A DNA stretch of 64,000 nt from an uncultured Collinsella sp. Its GTDB lineage: Bacteria > Actinomycetota > Coriobacteriia > Coriobacteriales > Coriobacteriaceae. The stretch covers positions 4,550 to 68,549 of the forward strand of contig CABSNK010000014.1 in assembly GCA_902479075.1 (NCBI GenBank), in the 5' to 3' direction. Of this stretch, positions 23,646-31,031 are shown in pieces (position 1 is the first letter of the stretch; the number at the start of each line of letters is the position of its first letter). The notes below the pieces were generated by a model that made no database searches, was not told where the DNA came from, and saw only the letters and a list, made by a program, of their open reading frames with translations. The position numbers were made by a program, and so were the translations under genes.

Positions 23646-24470
23646 ATGAAGAACACTCAGCTGCTGCTGATCAACGATATGTGCGGCTACGGTAAGGTCG
23701 CGCTTTCTGCCATGCTGCCGGTGCTGTCGCACATGGGTTACCGTATCCACAACCTGCCGACGGCCCTCGTTTCCGATACGCTCAACTACCCCAAGTTTTA
23801 CATCCACGACACCACGGAGTACGTGCGTCAGAGTCTTGCCATCTGGGAGGAGCTCGGCTTTGAATTCGACGCCATCTCGACCGGCTTTATCGTGACCGAG
23901 GAAGAGGCGCGCATCATCTCGGACTTTTGCCACCGCCGTTCGCAAAAAGGCACCAAGGTGTTCGTCGACCCCATCATGGCCGACAACGGCAGGCTCTACG
24001 CCGGCGTGCCCGAATCGACCATCGGCCTTATGCGCAGCCTGGTCGAGTGCGCCGACTACGCGGTGCCCAACTATACCGAGGCGTGTCTGCTCACCGATAC
24101 GCCTATGGCCGAGCAGATTACGGCCGATGAGGCTCGTGCCCTTGTGGACGCCGTGCGCGAGCTGGGTGCCAAGTCGGTGGTCATTACGAGCGCCGTAGTC
24201 AATGGCACGAACGCGGTTATCGGTTACGACCATGTGGCGGGGGAGTACTTTACGATTCCCTTTGAACTCATTCCGGTCTATTTCCCGGGCACGGGCGACA
24301 CGTTCTCGGCGGTGCTCGTCGGCCGCGTTATGGCAGGTTGGAGTCTGCAGCGCGCGACGTCCGATGCCATGCGTGTGGTGGCTGAGCTTATCGAGCGCAA
24401 TGCCGACCAAGAGGACAAGTCGGCCGGCCTTCCCATCGAGGCCTGCCTGGATGTGATTGACCATGAGTAA
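23646..24470 (+). CDS. Pyridoxamine kinase-like (PfkB/ThiD superfamily)
   Basis: A 274-residue ribokinase-fold kinase. N-terminal LLLINDMCGYGKVAL replaces the usual SHVVYGHVGN of PdxY-type kinases; FVDPIMADNGRLY (residues about 108-120) and VPNYTEACLLTD are typical of pyridoxal/pyridoxamine kinases, and the C-terminal anion hole with catalytic Asp is GTGDTFSAVL. It would phosphorylate pyridoxamine/pyridoxal with ATP in the cytoplasm to supply PLP. ATG 23646 follows AAGGGGGAC; the longer frame from 23466 runs into the repeat region. Its stop overlaps the next start by 8 bases. Confidence 0.83.
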   Translation: MKNTQLLLINDMCGYGKVALSAMLPVLSHMGYRIHNLPTALVSDTLNYPKFYIHDTTEYVRQSLAIWEELGFEFDAISTGFIVTEEEARIISDFCHRRSQKGTKVFVDPIMADNGRLYAGVPESTIGLMRSLVECADYAVPNYTEACLLTDTPMAEQITADEARALVDAVRELGAKSVVITSAVVNGTNAVIGYDHVAGEYFTIPFELIPVYFPGTGDTFSAVLVGRVMAGWSLQRATSDAMRVVAELIERNADQEDKSAGLPIEACLDVIDHE

Positions 24471-24792
24471 TGCTGGCGAGGGCAGCGTCAAGCCTGCGGG
24501 CGAGAACGGGCCGCTCGGTGCGCCGCGTGGCAAGCGTCCGCGTATCCGCGTGAGCTGCGTGGACCAGCTGGGTGCGTGCCGTTGTCACCATGGTCACAAG
24601 CCGGGAGACGTCTTCGACTTCGATCGAGACCGCGGCAAGATGTGCGCCATGGCCTGCCATGTGGGCTTTCCCTATATCGATATCCTGCGCTTTGGCGGAA
24701 CCGTGCCTGGCAACGAGCCCGGCACGGCAAAGTTCTGCTGCCCCGAGGTCGATACGCTGAACGTCTGGCTTGCCGAGATCGTTGACGAGTAG
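24463..24792 (+). CDS. TIGR04076-family small protein
   Basis: A 109-residue protein whose core RIRVSCVDQLGACRCHHGHKPGDVFDF...MCAMACHVGFPYIDILRFGG fits the TIGR04076 family: a Cys/His-rich small protein of unknown function, common in anaerobes. Cys residues (about 37, 41, 64, 68, 91, 92) could bind metal. Its ATG overlaps the kinase stop (ATGAGTAA), so the two are translationally coupled. Function unknown; metal or radical-enzyme chemistry is only a guess. Confidence 0.75.
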   Translation: MSNAGEGSVKPAGENGPLGAPRGKRPRIRVSCVDQLGACRCHHGHKPGDVFDFDRDRGKMCAMACHVGFPYIDILRFGGTVPGNEPGTAKFCCPEVDTLNVWLAEIVDE

Positions 24793-24800
24793 TCGAGCGC

Positions 24801-24833
24801 AATGTGACAAAGGGGCAGCCCCTTTGACACATT
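24801..24833. repeat. Family A palindromic repeat, copy 4
   Basis: AATGTGACAAAGGGGC and GCCCCTTTGACACATT form the palindrome, 8 bases after the TIGR04076 stop codon. Confidence 0.85.
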
Positions 24834-24872
24834 CGCCGGTGATGCCCCTTCTTGTGCTTATAATTTCAAATC

Positions 24873-24957
24873 TCTGCATTTCATCCGATTTTAGGTTCTA
24901 AAAATTCTGCGTTTCATCGATAATCAAGCATATAAAACTTTGCATTTCATTCGATGA
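24873..24957 (+). promoter_or_regulatory. Three 33-base-period direct repeats before an ATPase gene
   Basis: TGCATTTCAT, TGCGTTTCAT and TGCATTTCAT start at 24875, 24908 and 24941, exactly 33 bases apart, each preceded by C/T-T and followed by a CGAT. The last copy ends 20 bases before the ATPase start codon and a TATAAA lies between copies 2 and 3. Looks like an iterated operator. Confidence 0.6.
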
Positions 24958-24974
24958 CACCGAGGGGAGAGCCT

Positions 24975-26336
24975 ATGCTGCGCAGGAAAATAGCGGCAGA
25001 GCTGGAGCGTTGGCTGAAGTCTTCCGAGCAAAAGGCCTTGTTCATTACGGGTTCTCGCCAGATTGGCAAAAGCTATTCGATTCGCGCATTTGGCAAAGCC
25101 AACCATGCAACCTACATCGAGCTTAACCTCATGGAAAACCGCCAGGCAAAAGATGCTCTTCTCGAGGCGCGGAATGCCGATGATTTCATCAGCAGGGTGA
25201 CGCTTCTTTCGGGAAAGTCGATTGCGCCAGGCAAAACGCTCGTGTTTATCGATGAGGTCCAAGAGGCCCCCGACATCATGACGATGGCAAAGTTCCTTGT
25301 TGAGGACGGGAGGTGCCGCTGGGCGTTTTCGGGGTCAATGCTCGGGACTCAGTTCAAGGGCGTCAGGTCCTATCCCGTGGGGTATGTCCACGAGCTTAGG
25401 ATGTTCCCGCTCGATTTTGAGGAGTTTTGCTGGGCAACCGGGGTGAGCGAGGGGGCTCGCCAAACGATACGTGACGCGTGTATCAGCGAGAGGCCCGTTC
25501 CTGATTACATTCATGACGCGATGATGGCAAACTTCAGGACCTATACCGTTGTCGGCGGAATGCCGGAGGTCGTGCAGCGTTTCCTTGACACGCAGGGCGA
25601 CCTTGCCTCTGTTCGTCAGCTACAGTCAGAGCTCAACGAACAGTACCGGCGGGATATCTCCAAGTATGCAAGCGGGCGAGCCCTTCAGGTGCAGAGCATT
25701 TACGATCAGCTCCCTATTATGCTCGAGGGCGAAAACAAGCGCTTCGTGCTCAATTCCATTGACCCCAAGGCTCACTACGAGAAGTATCAGCGAGATTTTG
25801 TATGGCTTGTCGATGCCGGCGTTGCTCTCAAAGCCGATATCGTAACCGAGCCAAAATCGCCCTTGCTCAAGACGGCACGGCCATCGCAGTTCAAGCTATA
25901 TCAATCGGATACGGGCATGTTGATGGCGCGCTACCCCGTCGGAGTCGCCCAAGCGGCGTATCTTGATAGCAAGGAGCCCAATCTGGGCGGCATTTACGAA
26001 AACGTGGTGGCCCAGCAGCTGGCTGCCCAAAATCGCCAGCTTTACTACTATCAGACAAAAAAGCGCGGTGAAGTGGACTTTGTGGTCGATGGACCGGATG
26101 GGACGGCTGTTCCGATCGAGGTTAAATCGGGCTCCTATTACCACGCGCACGCTGCGCTCGGTCATGTGCTTGATACGGCTGAATATGGCGTAAGGCTCGG
26201 GATTGTTTTCTCGAGAGGCAACGTTGAGCGCAACGGAGCGGTTCTCTATCTGCCGCTATATGCGACCTGGGCCCTTTCGGATGTTTTGGGCGACTCCTGC
26301 GCCGAGGGGATAAAGCTGGAGGTCAAGCCGGTCTAG
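24975..26336 (+). CDS. AAA-type ATPase with C-terminal DUF4143 nuclease-like domain (1)
   Basis: A 453-residue ATPase of the AAA_14/DUF4143 type. Walker A GSRQIGKS (residues 26-33), Walker B LVFIDEVQ, sensor-like AFSGSML, then a winged-helix part, then the DUF4143 domain with a restriction-endonuclease-like motif GEVDFVVDGPDGTAVPIEVKSG (the D...E-x-K pattern). Such proteins are widespread in gut bacteria and have no settled function. ATG 24975 follows GAGGGGAGAG. A second, divergent paralogue is encoded at 26863-28233. The promoter carries three 33-base-spaced repeats. Confidence 0.88.
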   Translation: MLRRKIAAELERWLKSSEQKALFITGSRQIGKSYSIRAFGKANHATYIELNLMENRQAKDALLEARNADDFISRVTLLSGKSIAPGKTLVFIDEVQEAPDIMTMAKFLVEDGRCRWAFSGSMLGTQFKGVRSYPVGYVHELRMFPLDFEEFCWATGVSEGARQTIRDACISERPVPDYIHDAMMANFRTYTVVGGMPEVVQRFLDTQGDLASVRQLQSELNEQYRRDISKYASGRALQVQSIYDQLPIMLEGENKRFVLNSIDPKAHYEKYQRDFVWLVDAGVALKADIVTEPKSPLLKTARPSQFKLYQSDTGMLMARYPVGVAQAAYLDSKEPNLGGIYENVVAQQLAAQNRQLYYYQTKKRGEVDFVVDGPDGTAVPIEVKSGSYYHAHAALGHVLDTAEYGVRLGIVFSRGNVERNGAVLYLPLYATWALSDVLGDSCAEGIKLEVKPV

Positions 26337-26382
26337 GGCTAGTCCCGGATGTGACAAAGGCGTGGCCCGCGACCTCGATTGC

Positions 26383-26829
26383 CTACAGCTGCTCGAGCAT
26401 AGCGGTGCAGCCGTCGAGTACGTCGCGGTAGGTGGCATCGAAATTGCCGGTGTACCAGGGGTCGGCCACGTCGCCGGGGCGCTCGGTCCAATCGAGCATG
26501 CGCGTAATCTTGCCGTCGGGGTCGTCGCCAAAGATGCGACGCAGGCCACGCGCGTTCTCGTCGTCCATATAGACAATGTGGTCCCAGTCGCCATACTCCG
26601 CGCGACGCACCTGACGTGCACGATGTGCGACGACGGGAATCCCGACCTCGCGCAGCTTGGCAACGGTACCGTGGTGTGGCGGGTTGCCGATCTCCTCGGT
26701 CGAGGTCGCAGCGGAGTCAATGACAAACTCGCCCGCGCGCCCGGCGCGCCGCACCAGCTCGGTAAACACCGACTCAGCCATCGTCGAGCGACAGATGTTG
26801 CCATGGCAGATAAACAGTATGCGTTGCAT
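26383..26829 (-). CDS. Low-molecular-weight protein-tyrosine phosphatase
   Basis: A 148-residue LMW-PTP. The phosphate loop C-x5-R is CHGNICRS with nucleophile Cys8 and Arg14, right at the N-terminus as usual; the general acid is the Asp of VADPWYTGNF near residue 120. It removes phosphate from tyrosine residues in the cytoplasm. AAGGAAACC precedes the start. It lies between two ATPase genes, with its 3' end facing the plus-strand one; no partner tyrosine kinase is in the window. Confidence 0.93.
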   Translation of the reverse strand: MQRILFICHGNICRSTMAESVFTELVRRAGRAGEFVIDSAATSTEEIGNPPHHGTVAKLREVGIPVVAHRARQVRRAEYGDWDHIVYMDDENARGLRRIFGDDPDGKITRMLDWTERPGDVADPWYTGNFDATYRDVLDGCTAMLEQL

Positions 26830-26862
26830 GAGCGGTTTCCTTTCTAGGCGGTCGTGCAGGGC

Positions 26863-28233
26863 TTACAGACTGCTCTTGAGGCAGTTTGCTTCAATAAAGC
26901 CCGCTGCGTACAAGGGGAGGTGGCGTAGCTCGCGCCCGTCATCGGTTTCGCTGCGGAAAAAATTGTTCTCGGACAAAATGTAGGCATATGGCGATCGGGC
27001 TTTGTCCATGAACGACCCGAGAGTTCTCGCGCGCACGTTGCGTGCGGACTTTACCTCGACGGGCACGATTTCCATACGGTCGGTCTGAAGTAGAAAATCG
27101 AGCTCGCCGGTCGTCTTCCAAGACGACGGCGGCACCCAGTAATACGTCTGCAAGCTGTTACCCGAAAATGCTTGCATGACCGAGTTTTCCGCCAGGGCGC
27201 CTCGGAAGTCGGAAGATAGCGCTATGGCGGAATCTTCTTTGAGGTCGAGCCAGAGCCTCGGGTTGATGCCGAGTTTGTAGAACATGAGGCCGGTATCGAG
27301 AAGATAGACCTTAAAGAAACTTCCATCTTCGTCGTCGAAGGGAACGAGGGGAGGCTCGATGCCTTCGGTCAGGTTGTTGACCGATATGATACCGGCGCCT
27401 TCGAGCCAGTCGAGCGGCTCGATAAGCTTGGCGCGACGGCCTCCGCGTTCGACCTCGGAGTACTTGAATTTTTTTGTGGACGATCTCAGCAGCTGGGACG
27501 GAATGGAGCGCCAGACCTTGCGTGCCGCCACGCCGCTGATCCCGTTTTCGGGGTCGGTCATATCGGCGGTATAGGTCTCGTTGATTTCGCGCTGCTCGAC
27601 GCGCGCATCCTCGATGGATAACGTCTTGCGATATGCGTTGACGGCGGCGGGCATGCCGCCCACGATCTGGTATCGATGAAACAGGCTGAGCGCGGCTTGG
27701 TGCGCGGCGTAGGTCTCGAGCGTGCCGGCGTGGGTACGAATGGCATCGGCCATCTGCTCCTCATCGAGCGCCCAGAGAAACTCCTCGAACGACATAGGAT
27801 GCATGGTCTCTTGACGAACGCCGCTGGGAAAAGGCAGCTTACGTTTGCGCGTGGCGACGCCGAGCTGACTGCTGGTCGCGCATATGCGCCAGCCCGAACC
27901 CGAAAAAAAGCGAAGCGAGTTGAGCGCCCGTTCGCAGAGCTGCACCTCGTCAAACAGGATGAAGGTGGTTTCTTTGCGAATGGGGGCGCGTTTATAGTCT
28001 GAAATCCGCGCCACGATGGTGTCAACGTCGTCGGTGGGACAATCGAACAGCGGAGCGATCAGCTCAAGATCGGTCTGAAAGTCGAGTTTGACAAACGCAT
28101 CGCCGGCGATTCGCCTGCCGATTTCCTCGGCAGCGTACGTTTTGCCTACGCGTCGCGCACCACGGATGAGGAGGGGGCGTGAGGCGTCCTTTGTCGCCCA
28201 TGATTCGATAACGGACTCGATTGATCTGCGCAT
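26863..28233 (-). CDS. AAA-type ATPase with C-terminal DUF4143 nuclease-like domain (2)
   Basis: A 456-residue relative of the ATPase at 24975. Walker A GARRVGKT (residues 25-32), Walker B FILFDEVQ, FSGSGWRICATSSQ sensor region, a central winged-helix stretch, and a C-terminal GELDFLLQTDRMEIVPVEVKSARN with the D...E-x-K nuclease-like pattern. The two proteins are clearly diverged, so this is not a recent duplication. GGAAAGGCGG precedes the start. Upstream are three palindromes with a 33-base period. Function unknown. Confidence 0.88.
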   Translation of the reverse strand: MRRSIESVIESWATKDASRPLLIRGARRVGKTYAAEEIGRRIAGDAFVKLDFQTDLELIAPLFDCPTDDVDTIVARISDYKRAPIRKETTFILFDEVQLCERALNSLRFFSGSGWRICATSSQLGVATRKRKLPFPSGVRQETMHPMSFEEFLWALDEEQMADAIRTHAGTLETYAAHQAALSLFHRYQIVGGMPAAVNAYRKTLSIEDARVEQREINETYTADMTDPENGISGVAARKVWRSIPSQLLRSSTKKFKYSEVERGGRRAKLIEPLDWLEGAGIISVNNLTEGIEPPLVPFDDEDGSFFKVYLLDTGLMFYKLGINPRLWLDLKEDSAIALSSDFRGALAENSVMQAFSGNSLQTYYWVPPSSWKTTGELDFLLQTDRMEIVPVEVKSARNVRARTLGSFMDKARSPYAYILSENNFFRSETDDGRELRHLPLYAAGFIEANCLKSSL

Positions 28234-28248
28234 GGGGCCGCCTTTCCA

Positions 28249-28342
28249 ATTTCGTGTACTTCAGATACATAGTTTAGTACGATTTCATGTACTTGAAATA
28301 CACGAAATAATAGAAAAGCGTGTATCTCAAATACACGAAATT
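28249..28342 (-). promoter_or_regulatory. Three 33-base-period palindromes before an ATPase gene
   Basis: GTGTACTTCAGATACAT, ATGTACTTGAAATACACGAA and GTGTATCTCAAATACACGAA begin at 28254, 28287 and 28320, exactly 33 bases apart. Each is an imperfect palindrome of the type TTTCGTGTA-N5-TACACGAAA. The copy closest to the gene ends 16 bases before the start codon. Sequence differs from the repeats before the other ATPase gene, but number, spacing and position are the same. Confidence 0.65.
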
Positions 28343-28427
28343 GCACTGCTGAAGCTTCCAGGCGGATAAACATACTCATATTGGGCGGTTTTCACCGGTT
28401 ACTCGCCACCTTGGGCTATGTTTGCCC

Positions 28428-29681
28428 CTATGCCCGTATTGAGGGCCGTGCTGATTGACGACGGCGCTCCCAGCGAGCCAGCTTAATCGTCACCAGCGTG
28501 AGGGCCCAGGCCACAAGCGAGAACGCGGCGCCCACTGCGCCCACGTACGCAATGCCAACGCTGCTTACCACGGCGCCGCCCACTGCGGTGCCAAACGAGA
28601 TGCCGACGTTAAACGCCATGGGCTCAACCGAACTTGCGAGTACCATCGACTTGGGATGGCGGCTGCGTGCCACGTCCATAAAGTGCGTGATGCATGAGAC
28701 CGAGAACAGGTACATGAGCATCGCCAGGCTAAAGACAAAGACCAGCGCGAGCGGCATGGCGGCGCCCACGGCAAACAGCCCGAGCAGTGCCGCCGCCTGC
28801 AGCACAAACGTAACCAGCAGCGCCTTCATGCCAAAACGCGCATCGATCCATCCGCCCAGGATGTTCGAGATCAGGCAGAACACGCCGTAGGCCATGAGCG
28901 TGGTGCTGGCTTCGACCGTGCCCATGCCCAGCACCTGCTCCAGATAAGGCGTCACGTAACCGTAGAACACATAGACCGAACCCACGCCAAACAAGAAGAT
29001 GAGCATGCCGGTGATGATGCTCGGCTCGCGTAGCAGCCCCGCCTGCTCGCGGAAGGTGGCGGGCTCATCGGTCTGCCCGGCGCGAGGCATAAATGCCACG
29101 AGCGCGCTGCAGATCAAAACGGCAAAGGCCAGCGTGCCGTACATGGCAACGTGCCAGTCGAGCGTGTCGGCTACGAACTTGCCGATCGAAGTGACAAAGA
29201 CCATCGCCACGGAAAACGCACCATATACCACCGAGATGGCAAGCGAAGTTTGCTGCGGGGATAGCAGCTCAGGGATGTACGTCACGCCCACGGCGAGCAG
29301 CGCACCCGAGACAGAGCCCAGGACAATGCGTGAGATAAACAGCACCTGGAAGTTGGGGGCCAACGCCATGACCAGGTTGCCGAGCACAAAGACGACGCTA
29401 TAGCACACGAGCAGCTGGTAGCGGCGGAATCGCCCCGTGCTGAGCGCGAGCACCGGCGTCGCGATAGCGTAGACGAGCGCAAACACGCTGATGAGCTGGC
29501 CCGCAGTGGCAAGTGATATGCCGAGTTCCGTTGCCAAGTCGCTTTCGATGCCGATGACCACGAACTCGGAGCAGCCGAGCGAGAATCCCAACAGCACGAG
29601 CAGCGCCAGGCAGAGCTTGGTGCGCGCGGGGGAGAGCGCGGCGGCGGTTGGCTTACTTTTAGGCGTGGTTGCGGCGGTCAA
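28428..29681 (-). CDS. MFS efflux transporter (AraJ/SotB-like DHA1 family)
   Basis: A 417-residue major facilitator protein with 12 helices; the first half has GFSLGCSEFVVIGIESDLA and the loop LSTGRFRRYQLL between helices 2 and 3, as in DHA1 sugar or drug efflux pumps (AraJ/SotB/PbuE type). The start is uncertain: TTG at 29681 lies 8 bases after GGAG, whereas GTG at 29690 overlaps that site; the much longer open frame to 30110 passes through a repeat and is rejected. Divergent from the isomerase-like gene. Substrate unknown. Confidence 0.82.
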   Translation of the reverse strand: MTAATTPKSKPTAAALSPARTKLCLALLVLLGFSLGCSEFVVIGIESDLATELGISLATAGQLISVFALVYAIATPVLALSTGRFRRYQLLVCYSVVFVLGNLVMALAPNFQVLFISRIVLGSVSGALLAVGVTYIPELLSPQQTSLAISVVYGAFSVAMVFVTSIGKFVADTLDWHVAMYGTLAFAVLICSALVAFMPRAGQTDEPATFREQAGLLREPSIITGMLIFLFGVGSVYVFYGYVTPYLEQVLGMGTVEASTTLMAYGVFCLISNILGGWIDARFGMKALLVTFVLQAAALLGLFAVGAAMPLALVFVFSLAMLMYLFSVSCITHFMDVARSRHPKSMVLASSVEPMAFNVGISFGTAVGGAVVSSVGIAYVGAVGAAFSLVAWALTLVTIKLARWERRRQSARPSIRA

Positions 29682-29738
29682 GGTTGTCACTCCAATGTCG
29701 CATGAATAAGCGGGATTCAATCCCTGCAACTCTAACAG

Positions 29739-29770
29739 AATGTGACAAAGGGGCAGTCCCTTTGTCACAT
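29739..29770. repeat. Family A palindromic repeat, copy 5
   Basis: AATGTGACAAAGGGGC and GTCCCTTTGTCACAT; lies between the divergent MFS and fusion genes, 8 bases upstream of the -35 box at 29778. Confidence 0.85.
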
Positions 29771-29777
29771 GGAGGGC

Positions 29778-29808
29778 TTGCCTGTATAGTCGCAATACAG
29801 GCGAAGAT
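29778..29808 (+). promoter_or_regulatory. Promoter/operator of the LpdD-IDI gene (MerR-type dyad)
   Basis: TTGCCT (-35) at 29778 overlaps the dyad CCTGTATAG TCG CAATACAGG (29781-29801), which pairs at 8 of 9 positions; GAAGAT 19 bases after the -35 box is the candidate -10. The start codon is 42 bases further on. The same dyad recurs at 30920-30940 before the SLC13 gene. Long (19-base) spacers filled by a dyad are the hallmark of MerR-activated promoters. Confidence 0.6.
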
Positions 29809-29842
29809 GGTCTCAGGTACATCGCGGGCGGCAGGAGATCCC

Positions 29843-30790
29843 ATGGGTATGCACACGACAAAGGTTGCAGTGGGCGAGGGCAAGTTTGCGCTCGAGGCCC
29901 AGCTGACGGTGACGCCGCGAGGCATGGCGGTGTACGCCTGCTCGCCGGAGTTTGCGCACCTGGGCGCCACGGCGCAGGCCATTCCGCGCCCCGAGCCCGG
30001 CCGTACGGCAACGGTGAGCATCCTGGCCGTTCCGTGCCATCGAGACGAGATCCCGGCGCACGATATCGCGGCGGCGCTGGCCACGCGCTTTGGCGTGCCG
30101 GTAGTTGCAAGCACGGGTTTTCATGTTGAACAAGCGAGCGGTGACGACCTGCAGCGCGTGCTCGACACCACCAAGGAGCTCATCGCCGCGCTCGAGGAAG
30201 CCGCAGCCCGCATTCTGCGCGCCGGCTGGGATGAGGGCGGTGCGGGCGCCGAGGTCGTGGCGGTCGATGCTGCGACCGGCGAGGCGCTTGGCCCCGTCGA
30301 CCGCATCGAGGCCCATGCTGGTGAGGGCATCCTGCATCAGGCATTTCTGACGCTTTTGGTCGAGGGCCGGGGCGAAGACGCGCGCCTGCTGCTCTGTCGC
30401 CGCAGTCCGCTCAAGCGCCTGTGGAGCGGGGTGCTGGCCGATAGCTGCGCCGGCCATCCGCTCCCCGGGGAAGACGTCGCGGCCGCCACGGCGCGCCGCA
30501 TCAACGAAGAGCTCGGCATTACGCGCGAGCCCGATCAGCTCAAGCACCTCGGACACGTGGTGTACCGCGAGGACCACGGCGACGGTCGCTGCGAGTGCGA
30601 ATGGTGCGAGGTCTACCTTGCCCATGTTGAGCCGGGCGAGCTGCATATCAACCAAGAGGAGATCTCGGAAGTGCGTCGCGTGGCTCCGTCCGAGCTCAAA
30701 GGCTACCTGCAGGGTCACCCCGAGCAGCTGGCCCCCTGGCTCCGCGAGGCCCTCGGCGACCCATTCATCCGCACGGCCCTCGCTATGTAA
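29843..30790 (+). CDS. LpdD-like domain fused to IPP isomerase-like Nudix domain
   Basis: A 315-residue two-domain protein. Residues 1-125 resemble LpdD, the small protein of gallate decarboxylase clusters (prenyl-flavin chaperone family): GRTATVSILAVPCHRDEI and VVASTGFHVEQASGDDLQRV are its key segments. Residues 135-310 are a type-1 isopentenyl-diphosphate isomerase (Nudix fold): EAHAGEGILHQAF supplies His158/His165, SCAGHP His205, ECEWCEVY Glu251/Glu253, matching the metal ligands of E. coli Idi, and the Nudix helix is GEDVAAATARRINEELGI. The catalytic Cys67 position is Ala203, with Cys202 one residue before. ATG 29843 has AGGAGA upstream. Ahead of ubiD/ubiX-type genes, so likely supplies or handles the dimethylallyl donor or prenyl-FMN. 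The LpdD assignment is from memory of the family. Confidence 0.72.
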   Translation: MGMHTTKVAVGEGKFALEAQLTVTPRGMAVYACSPEFAHLGATAQAIPRPEPGRTATVSILAVPCHRDEIPAHDIAAALATRFGVPVVASTGFHVEQASGDDLQRVLDTTKELIAALEEAAARILRAGWDEGGAGAEVVAVDAATGEALGPVDRIEAHAGEGILHQAFLTLLVEGRGEDARLLLCRRSPLKRLWSGVLADSCAGHPLPGEDVAAATARRINEELGITREPDQLKHLGHVVYREDHGDGRCECEWCEVYLAHVEPGELHINQEEISEVRRVAPSELKGYLQGHPEQLAPWLREALGDPFIRTALAM

Positions 30791-30815
30791 AAAAGACAGT
30801 CCCTTTGCCACATCC

Positions 30816-30885
30816 AAACCGTCACAACATTCGGCGAAAATCTCGAAAACGAGGAAAAGCGTCGAATGTTGTGACGGTTTTTGTC
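30816..30885 (+). terminator. Long-stem terminator of the LpdD-IDI gene
   Basis: Perfect 18-base arms AAACCGTCACAACATTCG and CGAATGTTGTGACGGTTT (30816-30833, 30863-30880) followed by TTTTTG; a small CTCG AAAA CGAG hairpin sits in the loop. A half copy of repeat family A (AGACAGTCCCTTTGCCACAT) precedes it. Confidence 0.85.
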
Positions 30886-30916
30886 TAGGGAATCGCTTCT
30901 CATCCAAAAAATCCGC

Positions 30917-30946
30917 TTGACTGTATTGCCGCAACACAGCGCAACG
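30917..30946 (+). promoter_or_regulatory. Promoter/operator of the SLC13 gene (same dyad)
   Basis: TTGACT at 30917 overlaps ACTGTATTG CCG CAACACAGC (30920-30940). Aligned with 29778-29808, the first 24 bases agree at 18-20 positions, including TTG, CTGTAT, CGCAA and ACAG. The -10 box is weak (GCAACG/AACGTA). Confidence 0.55.
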
Positions 30947-30947
30947 T

Positions 30948-30978
30948 AAGGGGTGTCCGATAACGGGCGCCCCTTTTT
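30948..30978 (+). terminator. Terminator-like hairpin in the SLC13 leader
   Basis: AAGGGGTGTCC and GGGCGCCCCTT form an 11-pair stem (two G-U pairs) with loop GATAAC, followed by TTTTT. It lies directly downstream of the promoter dyad and 54 bases before the transporter start codon, so it could attenuate the transcript or stop read-through from upstream. Confidence 0.6.
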
Positions 30979-31031
30979 AAGCGGCAACATGGCTGCGAAT
31001 TCGGAGCGCCCCCAACAAGAAAGGTGGGGAG

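Noticed and set aside
23646..24470. Assigning this kinase firmly as pdxK or pdxY
   Set aside because: The nucleotide-binding and catalytic motifs fit the superfamily, but the N-terminal substrate loop (NDMCGYGKVAL) differs from classic pyridoxal kinases.
24873..24957. CRISPR array or plasmid iteron origin
   Set aside because: Only three short units, no spacer diversity, no cas genes and no replication gene; the promoter position fits an operator better.
28428..30110. A 560-residue version of the MFS protein
   Set aside because: The extra N-terminal part reads through a family A repeat and over the divergent promoter; a start with a ribosome site exists at 29681.
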